From Bacteroidota bacterium (GTDB lineage: Bacteria; Bacteroidota; Bacteroidia; Chitinophagales; Chitinophagaceae), in assembly GCA_023409675.1 (NCBI GenBank), contig JAEYRC010000184.1, positions 1-13,847 on the forward strand: DNA of 13,847 nucleotides, read 5' to 3'. The translations under genes were made by a program, and so were the position numbers. The stretch's first letter is position 1. Each line of letters begins with the position of its first letter. The notes under the pieces are model-generated. The model did not search any database, was not told the DNA's origin, and was given only the letters and a program-made list of their open reading frames with translations. Positions 1 through 7,056 of the stretch are shown piece after piece.

Positions 1-2
1 CC

Positions 3-542
3 TTTACTGCCGGCGATCCATTACCGGACTTTGCAGCCGCGGAGTTTGAGTCCTGCCGGTTTATCCACTGCGCGCTGATTAATCAGAATTTTTCAAAAAC
101 TGAATTCAACGACTGTAGCTTTGAAGACTGCGACCTTAGTGGTGCTAGCCTGCAGAAAACAAGCTTTTCGAATGTTCGGTTTACATCGTGCAAATTACAG
201 GGCCTTCAGTTCAACGATTGCAATGAATATATCTTTGAATGTGTTTTTGATCATTGCCAGATGAACTATGCTTCATTTTATAACCGAAACCTGAAACAAA
301 TTCGCTTTGATCACTGCCGCCTTGATGAGGTTGATTTTACTGGAGCCGATTTGTCGGGGAATCATTTTCCCTTTTGCTCGCTTTCGGGTGCGGTATTTGA
401 ACAGTGCAATCTCGAAAAAACTGATTTTCGTACTGCACTGAATTTTTCTATCGATCCGGGTATGAACCGGATGAAAAAAGCCCGGTTTTCCCGGTTGAAC
501 CTGGAAGGATTACTGGATAGATTTAATCTGGATATCGAATAA
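3..542 (+). CDS. Pentapeptide-repeat protein (5' end cut by window edge)
   Basis: The reading frame is open from the left edge to the TAA at 540-542, giving 179 visible residues, so the true start lies outside the window. The protein is built almost wholly of pentapeptide repeats: a Phe or Leu recurs every five residues, often with Cys or Ala two positions before it (for example CNLEK, ADLSG, CSFED). Such repeats fold into a right-handed quadrilateral beta-helix. The C-terminus (about the last 30 residues) leaves the repeat pattern and reads like the tail common to short Qnr-like/McbG-like pentapeptide proteins in Bacteroidota. No signal peptide can be judged. Qnr proteins protect DNA gyrase from quinolones, but most chromosomal relatives have no known role, so I assign no function. 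It converges on paaI with only 3 bases between the stop codons. Confidence 0.85.
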   Translation, partial: FTAGDPLPDFAAAEFESCRFIHCALINQNFSKTEFNDCSFEDCDLSGASLQKTSFSNVRFTSCKLQGLQFNDCNEYIFECVFDHCQMNYASFYNRNLKQIRFDHCRLDEVDFTGADLSGNHFPFCSLSGAVFEQCNLEKTDFRTALNFSIDPGMNRMKKARFSRLNLEGLLDRFNLDIE

Positions 543-545
543 TAA

Positions 546-950
546 TTACCAGTCAATGTCTTTTCGGTACACAGTGCCCCTGAACAACGCTACCAGCTCC
601 TCTTCACGTTCGACCCGAACCTCATAAATGGCTAAACGTTTTTCGAGGGAATATTCTTTTGCAGTGGCCGTTAAGGTTTCACCGGCTTTTACGGGTTTGA
701 TATGTGCTATCGATGTTTCAATACTTACCGCATGTTTACCGGAACTGTTCGATGCAAAAGCCAGGGCTGAATCTGCAAGGGAATAGGTTATTCCTCCATG
801 GGCGATGCCAAAACCATTACACATCTCTTCGGTAACGGTCATGCTTAACCGGCAATAGCTTGGCCGCTCTTCAAGGCGTTTTATCCCAAGCCATTGGCTG
901 AACCTGTCTTTCGACAGCATGGTATCAATGATTGTTGTTGCTGATGGCAT
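546..950 (-). CDS. paaI: Hydroxyphenylacetyl-CoA thioesterase PaaI (hotdog fold)
   Basis: A 134-residue hotdog-fold acyl-CoA thioesterase. The family signature HGG at residues 51-53 is followed by LAD, with Asp60 at the position of the catalytic Asp of PaaI-type enzymes. Length matches the family (about 130-140 residues). In the phenylacetate pathway PaaI hydrolyses ring-hydroxylated or stalled phenylacetyl-CoA derivatives, freeing CoA when epoxide or oxepin intermediates go astray; it acts in the cytosol. It is the last gene of the paaABCDGI operon, 18 bases behind paaG. The operon position makes PaaI much more likely than a generic YbgC/menaquinone-type hotdog thioesterase. No terminator hairpin fits between it and the convergent pentapeptide gene. 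Confidence 0.9.
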   Translation of the reverse strand: MPSATTIIDTMLSKDRFSQWLGIKRLEERPSYCRLSMTVTEEMCNGFGIAHGGITYSLADSALAFASNSSGKHAVSIETSIAHIKPVKAGETLTATAKEYSLEKRLAIYEVRVEREEELVALFRGTVYRKDIDW

Positions 951-968
951 ATCAGGATGATTTCGTTT

Positions 969-1745
969 TTAGTTTCCTGTAAAATGGGCTTTTCTTTTTT
1001 CGGTAAAAGCGCTTACCCCTTCTTTGAAGTCTGCTGTCTGCGCCGCTTCTGCCTGAAGCTGATCTTCCAGTTCCAGTTGTGCTGTCAGCGTATTGGCCGC
1101 TGATGAAAGCAACGCTTTTTTGGTAAGTGCAAGGGCTCTCGTAGGTAGAGCCGCCAGAGTTTGAATGATCTTTTCCGCTTCTTCCTGAAATTTATCGGCT
1201 TCGAAGCAGCGATAGACCATACCCATGGCCTCGGCCTGGCGGCCATTTACCGGCTCGCCCAGCATCATTAGACCGGCAGCTTTCTGATACCCCACAAGCC
1301 GGGGTAAAAAATAGGTTCCACCGCTATCGGGTATCAGCCCTATCAGCGAAAAAGCCTGTATAAATAAAGCTTTGTCGGAAGCCAGTATAAGGTCGCAGCA
1401 TAACGCAATGTTGGCGCCGGCTCCGGCAGCCACCCCATTAACAAGCGCAATGACCGGTTTGTCCATATTACGGATCAGCATGATGATGGGATTCAACTGC
1501 TCCGACAATATTTTTTCCATTCCCTGACCCTCAGGATCTGTTACTTCAGCCAGGTCCTGTCCTGCACTGAAGGCTTTGCCCGCGCCGGTTATCACCACCG
1601 CCCGTACCGCACTGTTCGCTGCACAGGCCCGAAGTTGATCCTGAAAGCTCAGGGCCATTTCCCGCGTAAAGGCATTAAGCTTTTCCGGCCGGTTGAAGCT
1701 TATCGTAGCGATACTTCCGCTAATTGAAAATAATACGGTAGACAT
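969..1745 (-). CDS. paaG: 1,2-epoxyphenylacetyl-CoA isomerase PaaG (crotonase family)
   Basis: A 258-residue crotonase-superfamily protein. The oxyanion-hole regions are AGQDL (61-65) and GVAAGAG (104-110). Both glutamates of true enoyl-CoA hydratases are replaced (Asn112 and Phe132 by my hand alignment to rat crotonase). Instead GLIPDSGGT carries Asp140, the single catalytic acid typical of PaaG. This favours PaaG, which converts the ring 1,2-epoxide of phenylacetyl-CoA into the oxepin-CoA, over the hydratase PaaF. PaaG of E. coli also isomerises a double bond later in the pathway. The C-terminus (EGVSAFTEKR) is also PaaG-like. It lies in the paa operon, 39 bases after paaD and 18 before paaI. 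The start is an ATG at 1745 and the length is normal. Confidence 0.9.
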   Translation of the reverse strand: MSTVLFSISGSIATISFNRPEKLNAFTREMALSFQDQLRACAANSAVRAVVITGAGKAFSAGQDLAEVTDPEGQGMEKILSEQLNPIIMLIRNMDKPVIALVNGVAAGAGANIALCCDLILASDKALFIQAFSLIGLIPDSGGTYFLPRLVGYQKAAGLMMLGEPVNGRQAEAMGMVYRCFEADKFQEEAEKIIQTLAALPTRALALTKKALLSSAANTLTAQLELEDQLQAEAAQTADFKEGVSAFTEKRKAHFTGN

Positions 1746-1784
1746 ATACTGTTTTTGATTTTAGCCTGTAGGAAAGGTAAGCAC

Positions 1785-2333
1785 TTAATGACATTTGAAA
1801 TAGTCGAAGGGCTCATGGCAGTCGGAACAACTGTACAGCGATTTGCAGGGTGTACTCCCGAACCTGCTGATCATTCGTGTATGAATGGAGTTGCAGCGCG
1901 GACAGGGGATCGCTTCTTCCTGCTGAAAAAGATTCAGGTCACATACAGATTGGGTGGGCTGAGGTGGCGCAATTCCATAGGCTTTTAATTTCTCCCGGCC
2001 TTCCGGACTCATCCAGTCGGTGGTCCAGGCAGGGCTCAGCGATTCAATGATCTCTACATCGCTATACCCCTTTTCCAGCAAGGCCATCCGAATCTGCATT
2101 TTCATTACATCCAGTGCAGGGCAGCCGGAATAAGTTGGTGTAACGGTGATGCGCACCCGGGGATCCTTTCCTGCCGCTATAACTTCAACTTCACGGAGCA
2201 CGCCAAGATCATACAGACTCAATACCGGTATTTCGGGATCATAAACATTCGAAAGAATGAGTTTTATATCCGTTCGGATATCCTCCAGGGTCATATGCCG
2301 GGTATTGTCCATAAGGTATAAATTACCATTCAT
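1785..2333 (-). CDS. paaD: Phenylacetyl-CoA epoxidase maturation factor PaaD
   Basis: 182 residues in two parts. Residues about 15-115 form a MIP18/DUF59 domain with the DPEIP motif (32-36) and the conserved TPTYSGCP segment containing Cys71. The C-terminal part has a Cys-rich metal-binding region with Cys144, Cys147, Cys163, Cys169, Cys172 and Cys181. This architecture is characteristic of PaaD (also called PaaJ), a SUF-like factor needed for active PaaABCE epoxidase, probably for its iron or iron-sulfur centres. The chosen ATG overlaps the end of paaC by 11 bases, which suggests translational coupling. In-frame Met8 and Met14 are possible later starts, but neither has a visible ribosome binding site. 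The gene order paaC-paaD is the canonical one. Confidence 0.93.
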   Translation of the reverse strand: MNGNLYLMDNTRHMTLEDIRTDIKLILSNVYDPEIPVLSLYDLGVLREVEVIAAGKDPRVRITVTPTYSGCPALDVMKMQIRMALLEKGYSDVEIIESLSPAWTTDWMSPEGREKLKAYGIAPPQPTQSVCDLNLFQQEEAIPCPRCNSIHTRMISRFGSTPCKSLYSCSDCHEPFDYFKCH

Positions 2334-3114
2334 TGCCGGGATAAGCCCGCTGTAAAAATTGCATCTCCGCTAAAATATATCCAAGGTGTTCGGTATGGCG
2401 GCCTTCTTTTCCGCCTTCCTGCATCCAGGTAGTTTCAAGTGCTTTCCAGCGGTCAGCATCAGTTAGCGTTGCCTCATCTAAAACCCCATAAATACGCCGC
2501 TTCCACTGCTCATGAATCTCTTTCAGATCCGGAATAAGTCCTTCCGCCCGGAGTGCATTTTCATAAGAGGCAGCCTTGAACAATTCGCCGGTATAAGGCC
2601 ATAAGGTTGCTACAGCATTTGCCATGCGTGCGTGACTTTCGGCGGTTCCATCTCCGAGCCGTATAACCCATTCGCTGCTCCATCGGAAATGATAGGTTAC
2701 TTCTTTAATCGCCTTTTCGGCTATTGCCCGCAGTTGCCTGTCGGGGCCATCAGCCAAGAAGGAATATTGCGCTACCTGCAAAGCGCTATAAAAGCACTGG
2801 CGAAGGATCGTCTGACCCCAGTCTCCATTCGGAAGCTCTGCCAGCAGACTGTTTTTATACGCGTTGCTGTCACGCAGATAAGCGAGGGTATCTTCGGTTT
2901 CTGTGTTACCTGTTGCCGATTGGTTTATCAGCTCAGCAGCATACTGATAAAAAAACCTGGCCTGTCCAATCAGGTCAAGCGTAATGTTGGAGAGGGCGAT
3001 ATCCTGTTCCAATACAGGGCCATGGCCGGTCCAGGCACTGTTACGCTGGCCCAGCATATGCGCGGTATCTGCCAGATGAAGTATATAGTCAATTAGGTGC
3101 TGCTTGGTATCCAT
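2323..3114 (-). CDS. paaC: Phenylacetyl-CoA 1,2-epoxidase structural subunit PaaC
   Basis: A 263-residue ferritin-like helical protein of normal PaaC length. The N-terminal segment GQRNSAWTGHGP (22-33) followed by LEQDIALSN is a strong family signature. The C-terminal run HTEHLGYILAEMQ ending in PGNEW is equally typical. PaaC is the non-catalytic partner of PaaA; together they form the heterodimeric core of the cytosolic multicomponent monooxygenase that epoxidises the ring of phenylacetyl-CoA. The gene is 7 bases after paaB and overlaps paaD by 11 bases. A 154-codon open frame on the opposite strand inside it is a shadow. Confidence 0.95.
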   Translation of the reverse strand: MDTKQHLIDYILHLADTAHMLGQRNSAWTGHGPVLEQDIALSNITLDLIGQARFFYQYAAELINQSATGNTETEDTLAYLRDSNAYKNSLLAELPNGDWGQTILRQCFYSALQVAQYSFLADGPDRQLRAIAEKAIKEVTYHFRWSSEWVIRLGDGTAESHARMANAVATLWPYTGELFKAASYENALRAEGLIPDLKEIHEQWKRRIYGVLDEATLTDADRWKALETTWMQEGGKEGRHTEHLGYILAEMQFLQRAYPGNEW

Positions 3115-3121
3115 TTGATGG

Positions 3122-3412
3122 TTAAATATGTTTCAGTTCATCCGGCAAATCATAAAAGGTAGGATGTCGGTAGATCTTATCATTTGCGGGATCAAATAAG
3201 GATTCGCTTTCCCCGGGGTCGGAAGCATGAATATGCCTGCTCTCCACCACCCAGATGCTGACCCCTTCCTGCCGGCGGGTATACACATCCCGGGCATTTT
3301 CTATGGCCATTTGATGATCTGCAGCATGCAGACTGCCGACATGTTTATGATCAAGCCCCTGTTTACTTCGGATAAACACCTCCCAGAGCGGCCATTCGGT
3401 TGTTGAATTCAT
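3122..3412 (-). CDS. paaB: Phenylacetyl-CoA 1,2-epoxidase subunit PaaB
   Basis: A small 96-residue protein matching the PaaB family in length and sequence: WPLWEVFIRSKQGLDHKHVG near the N-terminus, the DVYTRRQEG segment, and the acidic tail after VVESRHI. PaaB binds the PaaAC core and is needed for assembly or for interaction with the reductase PaaE; it has no catalytic residues of its own. It lies 10 bases after paaA and 7 before paaC. The ATG at 3412 gives the expected N-terminus. Confidence 0.95.
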   Translation of the reverse strand: MNSTTEWPLWEVFIRSKQGLDHKHVGSLHAADHQMAIENARDVYTRRQEGVSIWVVESRHIHASDPGESESLFDPANDKIYRHPTFYDLPDELKHI

Positions 3413-3422
3413 GGTATAAGGT

Positions 3423-4370
3423 TCATGCAGCTTTTAGTGAATTACGCTCTTTTCTTTTCCGGGCATAGGCGGCTGCGGCCTCGCGTACCCATGCACCTTC
3501 TTCATGCGCCTTTTTTCGCGCATCGAGCCGCTCTTTATTACAGGGACCATTTCCACTTACCACGTTCCGGAATTCGTTCCAGTCGATCGGGCCGAAATCA
3601 TAATGCCCCCGCTCCGCATCCCATTTCAGCTCCGGATCCGGTAATTGCATGCCCAGGATCTTGACCTGCTCCGCGCAGATATCAATAAAGCGCTGGCGCA
3701 GCTCATCATTTGTAAAACGTTTGATCTTCCACTGCATGCTTAGCTGCGTGTTAGGCGAGGCATCATCAGGAGGCCCGAACATCATGATCGATGGCCACCA
3801 CCAGCGGTTTATGGCATCCTGGCACATGCTGCGCTGTTCGGCGCTTCCCCGGCTTAGTGTAAGTAATATTTCAAAACCCTGCCGCTGATGAAAACTTTCT
3901 TCCTTACACACGCGTACCATGGCGCGCGCATAGGGTCCGTATGAGGTTCGGCACAGCGGAACCTGGTTCATAATGGCGGCGCCGTCCACCAGCCATCCGA
4001 TTGCGCCCATATCAGCCCAACTGGTTGTGGGATAATTGAAAATGGAGGAATACTTCGCTTTGCCCGAATGCAACTGCCCGATCATTTCATCTCTTGAAAT
4101 GCCCAGTGTTTCAGCGGCAGAATACAGATACAACCCATGACCCGCCTCATCCTGCACCTTCGCGATAAGCGTCACTTTCCGCTTCAGCGTAGGGGCCCGG
4201 CTGATCCAGTTGCCCTCCGGAAGCATTCCCACGATCTCCGAATGCGCGTGCTGGCTGATCTGCCGGATAAGCGTCTGCCGGTATTTTTCTGGCATCCAGT
4301 CACGGGGCTCTATTTTGATATCCTCATCAATCTTTTCCTGGAAAAGTTGCTCCGGATTCTGTTCTTGCAT
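3423..4370 (-). CDS. paaA: Phenylacetyl-CoA 1,2-epoxidase catalytic subunit PaaA
   Basis: The 315-residue catalytic subunit of the ring 1,2-phenylacetyl-CoA epoxidase, a non-haem diiron ferritin-like oxygenase. Candidate diiron ligands are visible as Glu45, the EAGH motif with Glu75 and His78, and the EESFH motif with Glu158 and His161. The length is close to the usual 310-330. With PaaB, PaaC and the reductase PaaE it inserts one oxygen atom from O2 into the aromatic ring of phenylacetyl-CoA in the cytosol. It is the first gene of the operon. A TAnnTTTG-like element (4389-4396) and an operator-like palindrome (4417-4430) lie directly upstream, so repression by the TetR-type protein in this window is likely. 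It is divergent from the GH30 gene. Confidence 0.96.
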   Translation of the reverse strand: MQEQNPEQLFQEKIDEDIKIEPRDWMPEKYRQTLIRQISQHAHSEIVGMLPEGNWISRAPTLKRKVTLIAKVQDEAGHGLYLYSAAETLGISRDEMIGQLHSGKAKYSSIFNYPTTSWADMGAIGWLVDGAAIMNQVPLCRTSYGPYARAMVRVCKEESFHQRQGFEILLTLSRGSAEQRSMCQDAINRWWWPSIMMFGPPDDASPNTQLSMQWKIKRFTNDELRQRFIDICAEQVKILGMQLPDPELKWDAERGHYDFGPIDWNEFRNVVSGNGPCNKERLDARKKAHEEGAWVREAAAAYARKRKERNSLKAA

Positions 4371-4388
4371 ATCGGTCCGATTTAAGCC

Positions 4389-4396
4389 TAAAGATA
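4389..4396 (-). promoter_or_regulatory. Probable -7 element of the paaA operon promoter
   Basis: On the minus strand this reads TATCTTTA, seven of eight positions of the Bacteroidota -7 consensus TAnnTTTG. It ends 18 bases before the paaA ATG. About 20 bases upstream is GTTAG, which is not a good -33 TTG but belongs to the operator palindrome. The call rests on consensus and position only. Confidence 0.5.
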
Positions 4397-4416
4397 AATA
4401 AAATTATTTGGTGCCG

Positions 4417-4430
4417 CTAACGACTGTTAG
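4417..4430. promoter_or_regulatory. PaaR-type operator in the paaA / GH30 divergent region
   Basis: CTAACGACTGTTAG is an imperfect palindrome (CTAAC and GTTAG arms, four-base centre). It matches the operator at 7676-7689 at 11 of 14 positions and also shares the following T. It fits 9 of the 10 fixed positions of CNAACGNNCGTTNG, which I recall as the Thermus PaaR operator. It overlaps the expected -33 region of the paaA promoter, a typical repressor position, and could also affect the divergent GH30 gene. Confidence 0.65.
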
Positions 4431-4494
4431 TTAAAACTGCCGGTTAAACTGATCTGTTTCAGTGGAAATATCCGATATTGGTTTAAAACCTCCC

Positions 4495-5910
4495 ATGAGC
4501 CGGTTATCTCTATTGTTTTCCGTTCTGATAGCGGTACTCCTGCTGCAAAGTTGCCGCACTACTCCCGAAATGCCGCCTAAACAACAGTATATTTCGGTGT
4601 ACCAGACCAAAGCCGATAAATCGGTTCTGCTTCAGCTTGTGGATACCATACCCTTCAGCGGTAGCAGTGTTCAGCATATTCCGGAACTGTTGATGGATAC
4701 ATCCATTCGTTTTCAGCCTGTGGAAGGCTTCGGAGCAGCATTAACCGGCTCTTCAGCGTATGTGCTGAACCGTTATCTCGATTCCGGAACCCGCATCCAA
4801 TTGCTGAAAGAATTGTTTACTCCGGATGGGGCGGGCATGGATTACCTCCGCATTACCATTGGCGCATCGGATTTTTCGCTGCGCGACTTTAGCTATAATG
4901 ATACGGAAGGAGATACTATGATGAGCAATTTTTCGCTCCGGGAGGATCATACTGATCTTATTCCAGTTTTGAAGGAGATACTACAAATCAATCCTGACCT
5001 CAAAATAATGGCCAGCCCCTGGTCGGCACCCGGATGGATGAAAACGAACGGAAGTATGACGGGTGGACGACTGAAGAGAGAATTCTTCCCGGCCTTTGCC
5101 CGCTATCTCTCAGTATATATCATGGAAATGAACAAACTGGGTATACCCATCGATGCGATTAGTGTGCAGAATGAACCTCTGCATGGATCAGCAGCTTATC
5201 CCTGCATGGATATGCCGGCAGCGGATCAGCGCGATTTTATCAGGGATCACCTGGGACCGGAATTCAGGCGAAAGAATATAGCGGCTAAGATTTTGTTGTA
5301 TGATCATAACTGGGACCGACCCCTGTATGCCGATACCATCCTACAGGACAAGCAGGCGGCAGAATATGCCTGGGGTACTGCTTTTCATGCCTATGGAGGC
5401 ACGCCCTCTGCCATGTCGGAATTGAAAAAACTTCATCCCGATAAAGCGGTGTATTTCACTGAAATTTCCGGAGGCCGCTGGGCGCCGGTTTTTGGCGACA
5501 ACCTGAAATGGTATGCCGAAAATATTATTATCGGCACAATGCAGCACTGGAGCAGAAATGCATTGTTCTGGAATCTCGCTCTGGATGAAAACGACGGCCC
5601 GCAAAACCGGGGTTGCGCCAATTGCCGGGGTGTGGTCACCGTAACATCAACGGGTGCTGTTCAGCGGAATGAAGAATATTACGCGCTGGCACATGCCGGA
5701 AAATTTATCCGGCAAAATGCTTACCGGATCCATACTCAATTGAATATCCCTGACCTGCAACAGGTCGGTTTTATTCAACCCGACGGATCTAAAGTTCTGC
5801 TTGTACTGAATAAGAATGCTGAAACACAACGGTTTTCTATTCGTGAAGGCGATCGGAAAGTTGAAGTTGCAATTGAAGGCAATGCATTCTACACCTTAAC
5901 CTGGCACTGA
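4495..5910 (+). CDS. GH30-family beta-glycosidase lipoprotein (glucosylceramidase-like)
   Basis: I choose the ATG at 4495 (471 residues) over the in-frame GTG at 4462, because it gives a compact lipoprotein signal peptide: MSR, a hydrophobic stretch, then LLQSC with the lipidated Cys20. The mature protein is a GH30 (beta/alpha)8 enzyme with the GFGAALTGS entry motif, SPWSAPGWMKTNG, the acid/base Glu227 in SVQNEP and the nucleophile Glu323 in FTEISGGRW. A beta-sandwich typical of GH30 occupies the C-terminal 80 or so residues. Family members cleave glucosylceramide or beta-1,6-glucans and related beta-glycosides; the exact substrate cannot be read. The protein is probably tethered in the periplasm or on the outer membrane. 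It lies between paaA (divergent) and paaE (convergent) and has no metabolic link to phenylacetate. No clear promoter of its own is visible. Confidence 0.9.
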   Translation: MSRLSLLFSVLIAVLLLQSCRTTPEMPPKQQYISVYQTKADKSVLLQLVDTIPFSGSSVQHIPELLMDTSIRFQPVEGFGAALTGSSAYVLNRYLDSGTRIQLLKELFTPDGAGMDYLRITIGASDFSLRDFSYNDTEGDTMMSNFSLREDHTDLIPVLKEILQINPDLKIMASPWSAPGWMKTNGSMTGGRLKREFFPAFARYLSVYIMEMNKLGIPIDAISVQNEPLHGSAAYPCMDMPAADQRDFIRDHLGPEFRRKNIAAKILLYDHNWDRPLYADTILQDKQAAEYAWGTAFHAYGGTPSAMSELKKLHPDKAVYFTEISGGRWAPVFGDNLKWYAENIIIGTMQHWSRNALFWNLALDENDGPQNRGCANCRGVVTVTSTGAVQRNEEYYALAHAGKFIRQNAYRIHTQLNIPDLQQVGFIQPDGSKVLLVLNKNAETQRFSIREGDRKVEVAIEGNAFYTLTWH

Positions 5911-5924
5911 CGTCTTAAACGTTT

Positions 5925-5939
5925 TACCGGAAACCGGTA
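5925..5939. terminator. Small hairpin between convergent GH30 and paaE genes
   Basis: TACCGG-AAA-CCGGTA forms a six-base stem with a three-base loop in the 29-base gap between the two convergent stop codons. There is no clear T-run on the 3' side in either direction, so it would be at best a weak bidirectional terminator. Confidence 0.3.
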
Positions 5940-7019
5940 TTAATGGTCAAAATCAACCACGATGGTTTGACTTCTTGGGTGTGACTGGCAGGTTAAGATA
6001 AAACCTGCTTGCAGTTCATCGGGCTCAAGGGCATAATTGGTATCCATCTTCACCTCTCCTTCCAGCAGCCTGGCCTTGCAGGTGGCACAAACACCGCCTT
6101 TACAGGCGAAGGGCAGATCAACGCCCTGTTTTAAGGCGGCATCCAGTATGGAGATGCCGTCAAAATCGAGCTCGAAAGCATGCTGAATGCCATCGGCCTT
6201 AAGGGTTACGGCCGCACGCATTCCGGGATGCGTAGTAAATGAATCGGTTTCTGTTTGACGGGGACCGGCTGCCTGTCCGGGTGCGGCAAACAGTTCGAAG
6301 TGGATCTTTAACGGGTCAATGCCGGCTTCCGTCAGCCAGTCCCGCACAGAAAAGATCATTTCTTCGGGCCCGCATAGAAAAAACGTGTCAAACTGTGCGA
6401 TATCAAACAAGCGGCCATTCATTTCCCGGCACTTTGCCGCATCTATCCGGCCATTGTTAACCGGACTTTCCAGTACTTCCCGGCTGAGCACATGATGCAG
6501 CGCCAACCTGTCGGGATACCTGTTTTTTAACGACTCCAACTGCTCTTTAAAAATGATGGAATTCCGGTTCCGGTTTCCATACACCAGCGTAAAGCGACTG
6601 CTTTTTTCAAGTGCCAGCGTAGCGCTGATGATCGCGATGATTGGAGTGATTCCGCTGCCGGCGGCAAAAGCGATATAGTTTTTTTGCTGGGTTTCATCCA
6701 GCGGTGTATAGAAACGGCCGGCAGGGGGAAGTACCTCCAGCGTATCTCCGGCTTTGACCGATGTATTCAGAAAAGTGGAAAAACGGCCTTTTGGTACAAG
6801 CTTTACGGCAACCCGAACTTCATCGTTTGTGAGCGAGCAGATTGAATAAGACCGGCGTAACTCCTCACCATCGATCACCCGGCGAAGGGTGAGGTTCTGC
6901 CCGGGTATAAAACGGAAGGTGTCCGCAAGTTCTTCCGGAATATCAAACGATATTGATATGCATTCGGAAGTTTCTTTACGGATATCTTTTATTGTGAGGG
7001 GATGGAAATGTGTTGACAA
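5940..7019 (-). CDS. paaE: Phenylacetyl-CoA epoxidase reductase subunit PaaE
   Basis: 359 residues, usual length. An N-terminal FAD-binding ferredoxin-reductase domain has RSYS (56-59). The NAD(P)-binding domain has GSGITP (121-126) and CGPEEM (216-221). A C-terminal plant-type 2Fe-2S ferredoxin domain has the cluster ligands Cys306, Cys311, Cys314 and Cys344. PaaE passes electrons from NADPH through FAD and the iron-sulfur centre to the diiron site of PaaA. The start is a TTG at 7017-7019. No ATG exists nearby in frame, but the residues after it (STHFHPLTIKD) look like a normal PaaE N-terminus, so the TTG is accepted. It follows the TetR gene by 37 bases on the same strand and is probably co-transcribed with it. 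It is separated from paaA-I by the opposing GH30 gene. Confidence 0.93.
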   Translation of the reverse strand: MSTHFHPLTIKDIRKETSECISISFDIPEELADTFRFIPGQNLTLRRVIDGEELRRSYSICSLTNDEVRVAVKLVPKGRFSTFLNTSVKAGDTLEVLPPAGRFYTPLDETQQKNYIAFAAGSGITPIIAIISATLALEKSSRFTLVYGNRNRNSIIFKEQLESLKNRYPDRLALHHVLSREVLESPVNNGRIDAAKCREMNGRLFDIAQFDTFFLCGPEEMIFSVRDWLTEAGIDPLKIHFELFAAPGQAAGPRQTETDSFTTHPGMRAAVTLKADGIQHAFELDFDGISILDAALKQGVDLPFACKGGVCATCKARLLEGEVKMDTNYALEPDELQAGFILTCQSHPRSQTIVVDFDH

Positions 7020-7056
7020 GCCCGGGATTTTTTCGGTTAAACTCCAGTACGGAGGA

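Noticed and set aside
3..542. Calling the pentapeptide protein a quinolone-resistance (Qnr) determinant
   Set aside because: Repeat type alone does not show gyrase binding; the N-terminus is missing and chromosomal relatives are mostly of unknown function.
969..1745. Reading the crotonase gene as paaF (enoyl-CoA hydratase)
   Set aside because: Both catalytic glutamates of hydratases are absent and the PaaG-type Asp140 is present.
2632..3096. 154-codon open frame on the plus strand opposite paaC
   Set aside because: It is wholly antisense to a clearly recognised paaC and its translation has no family features.
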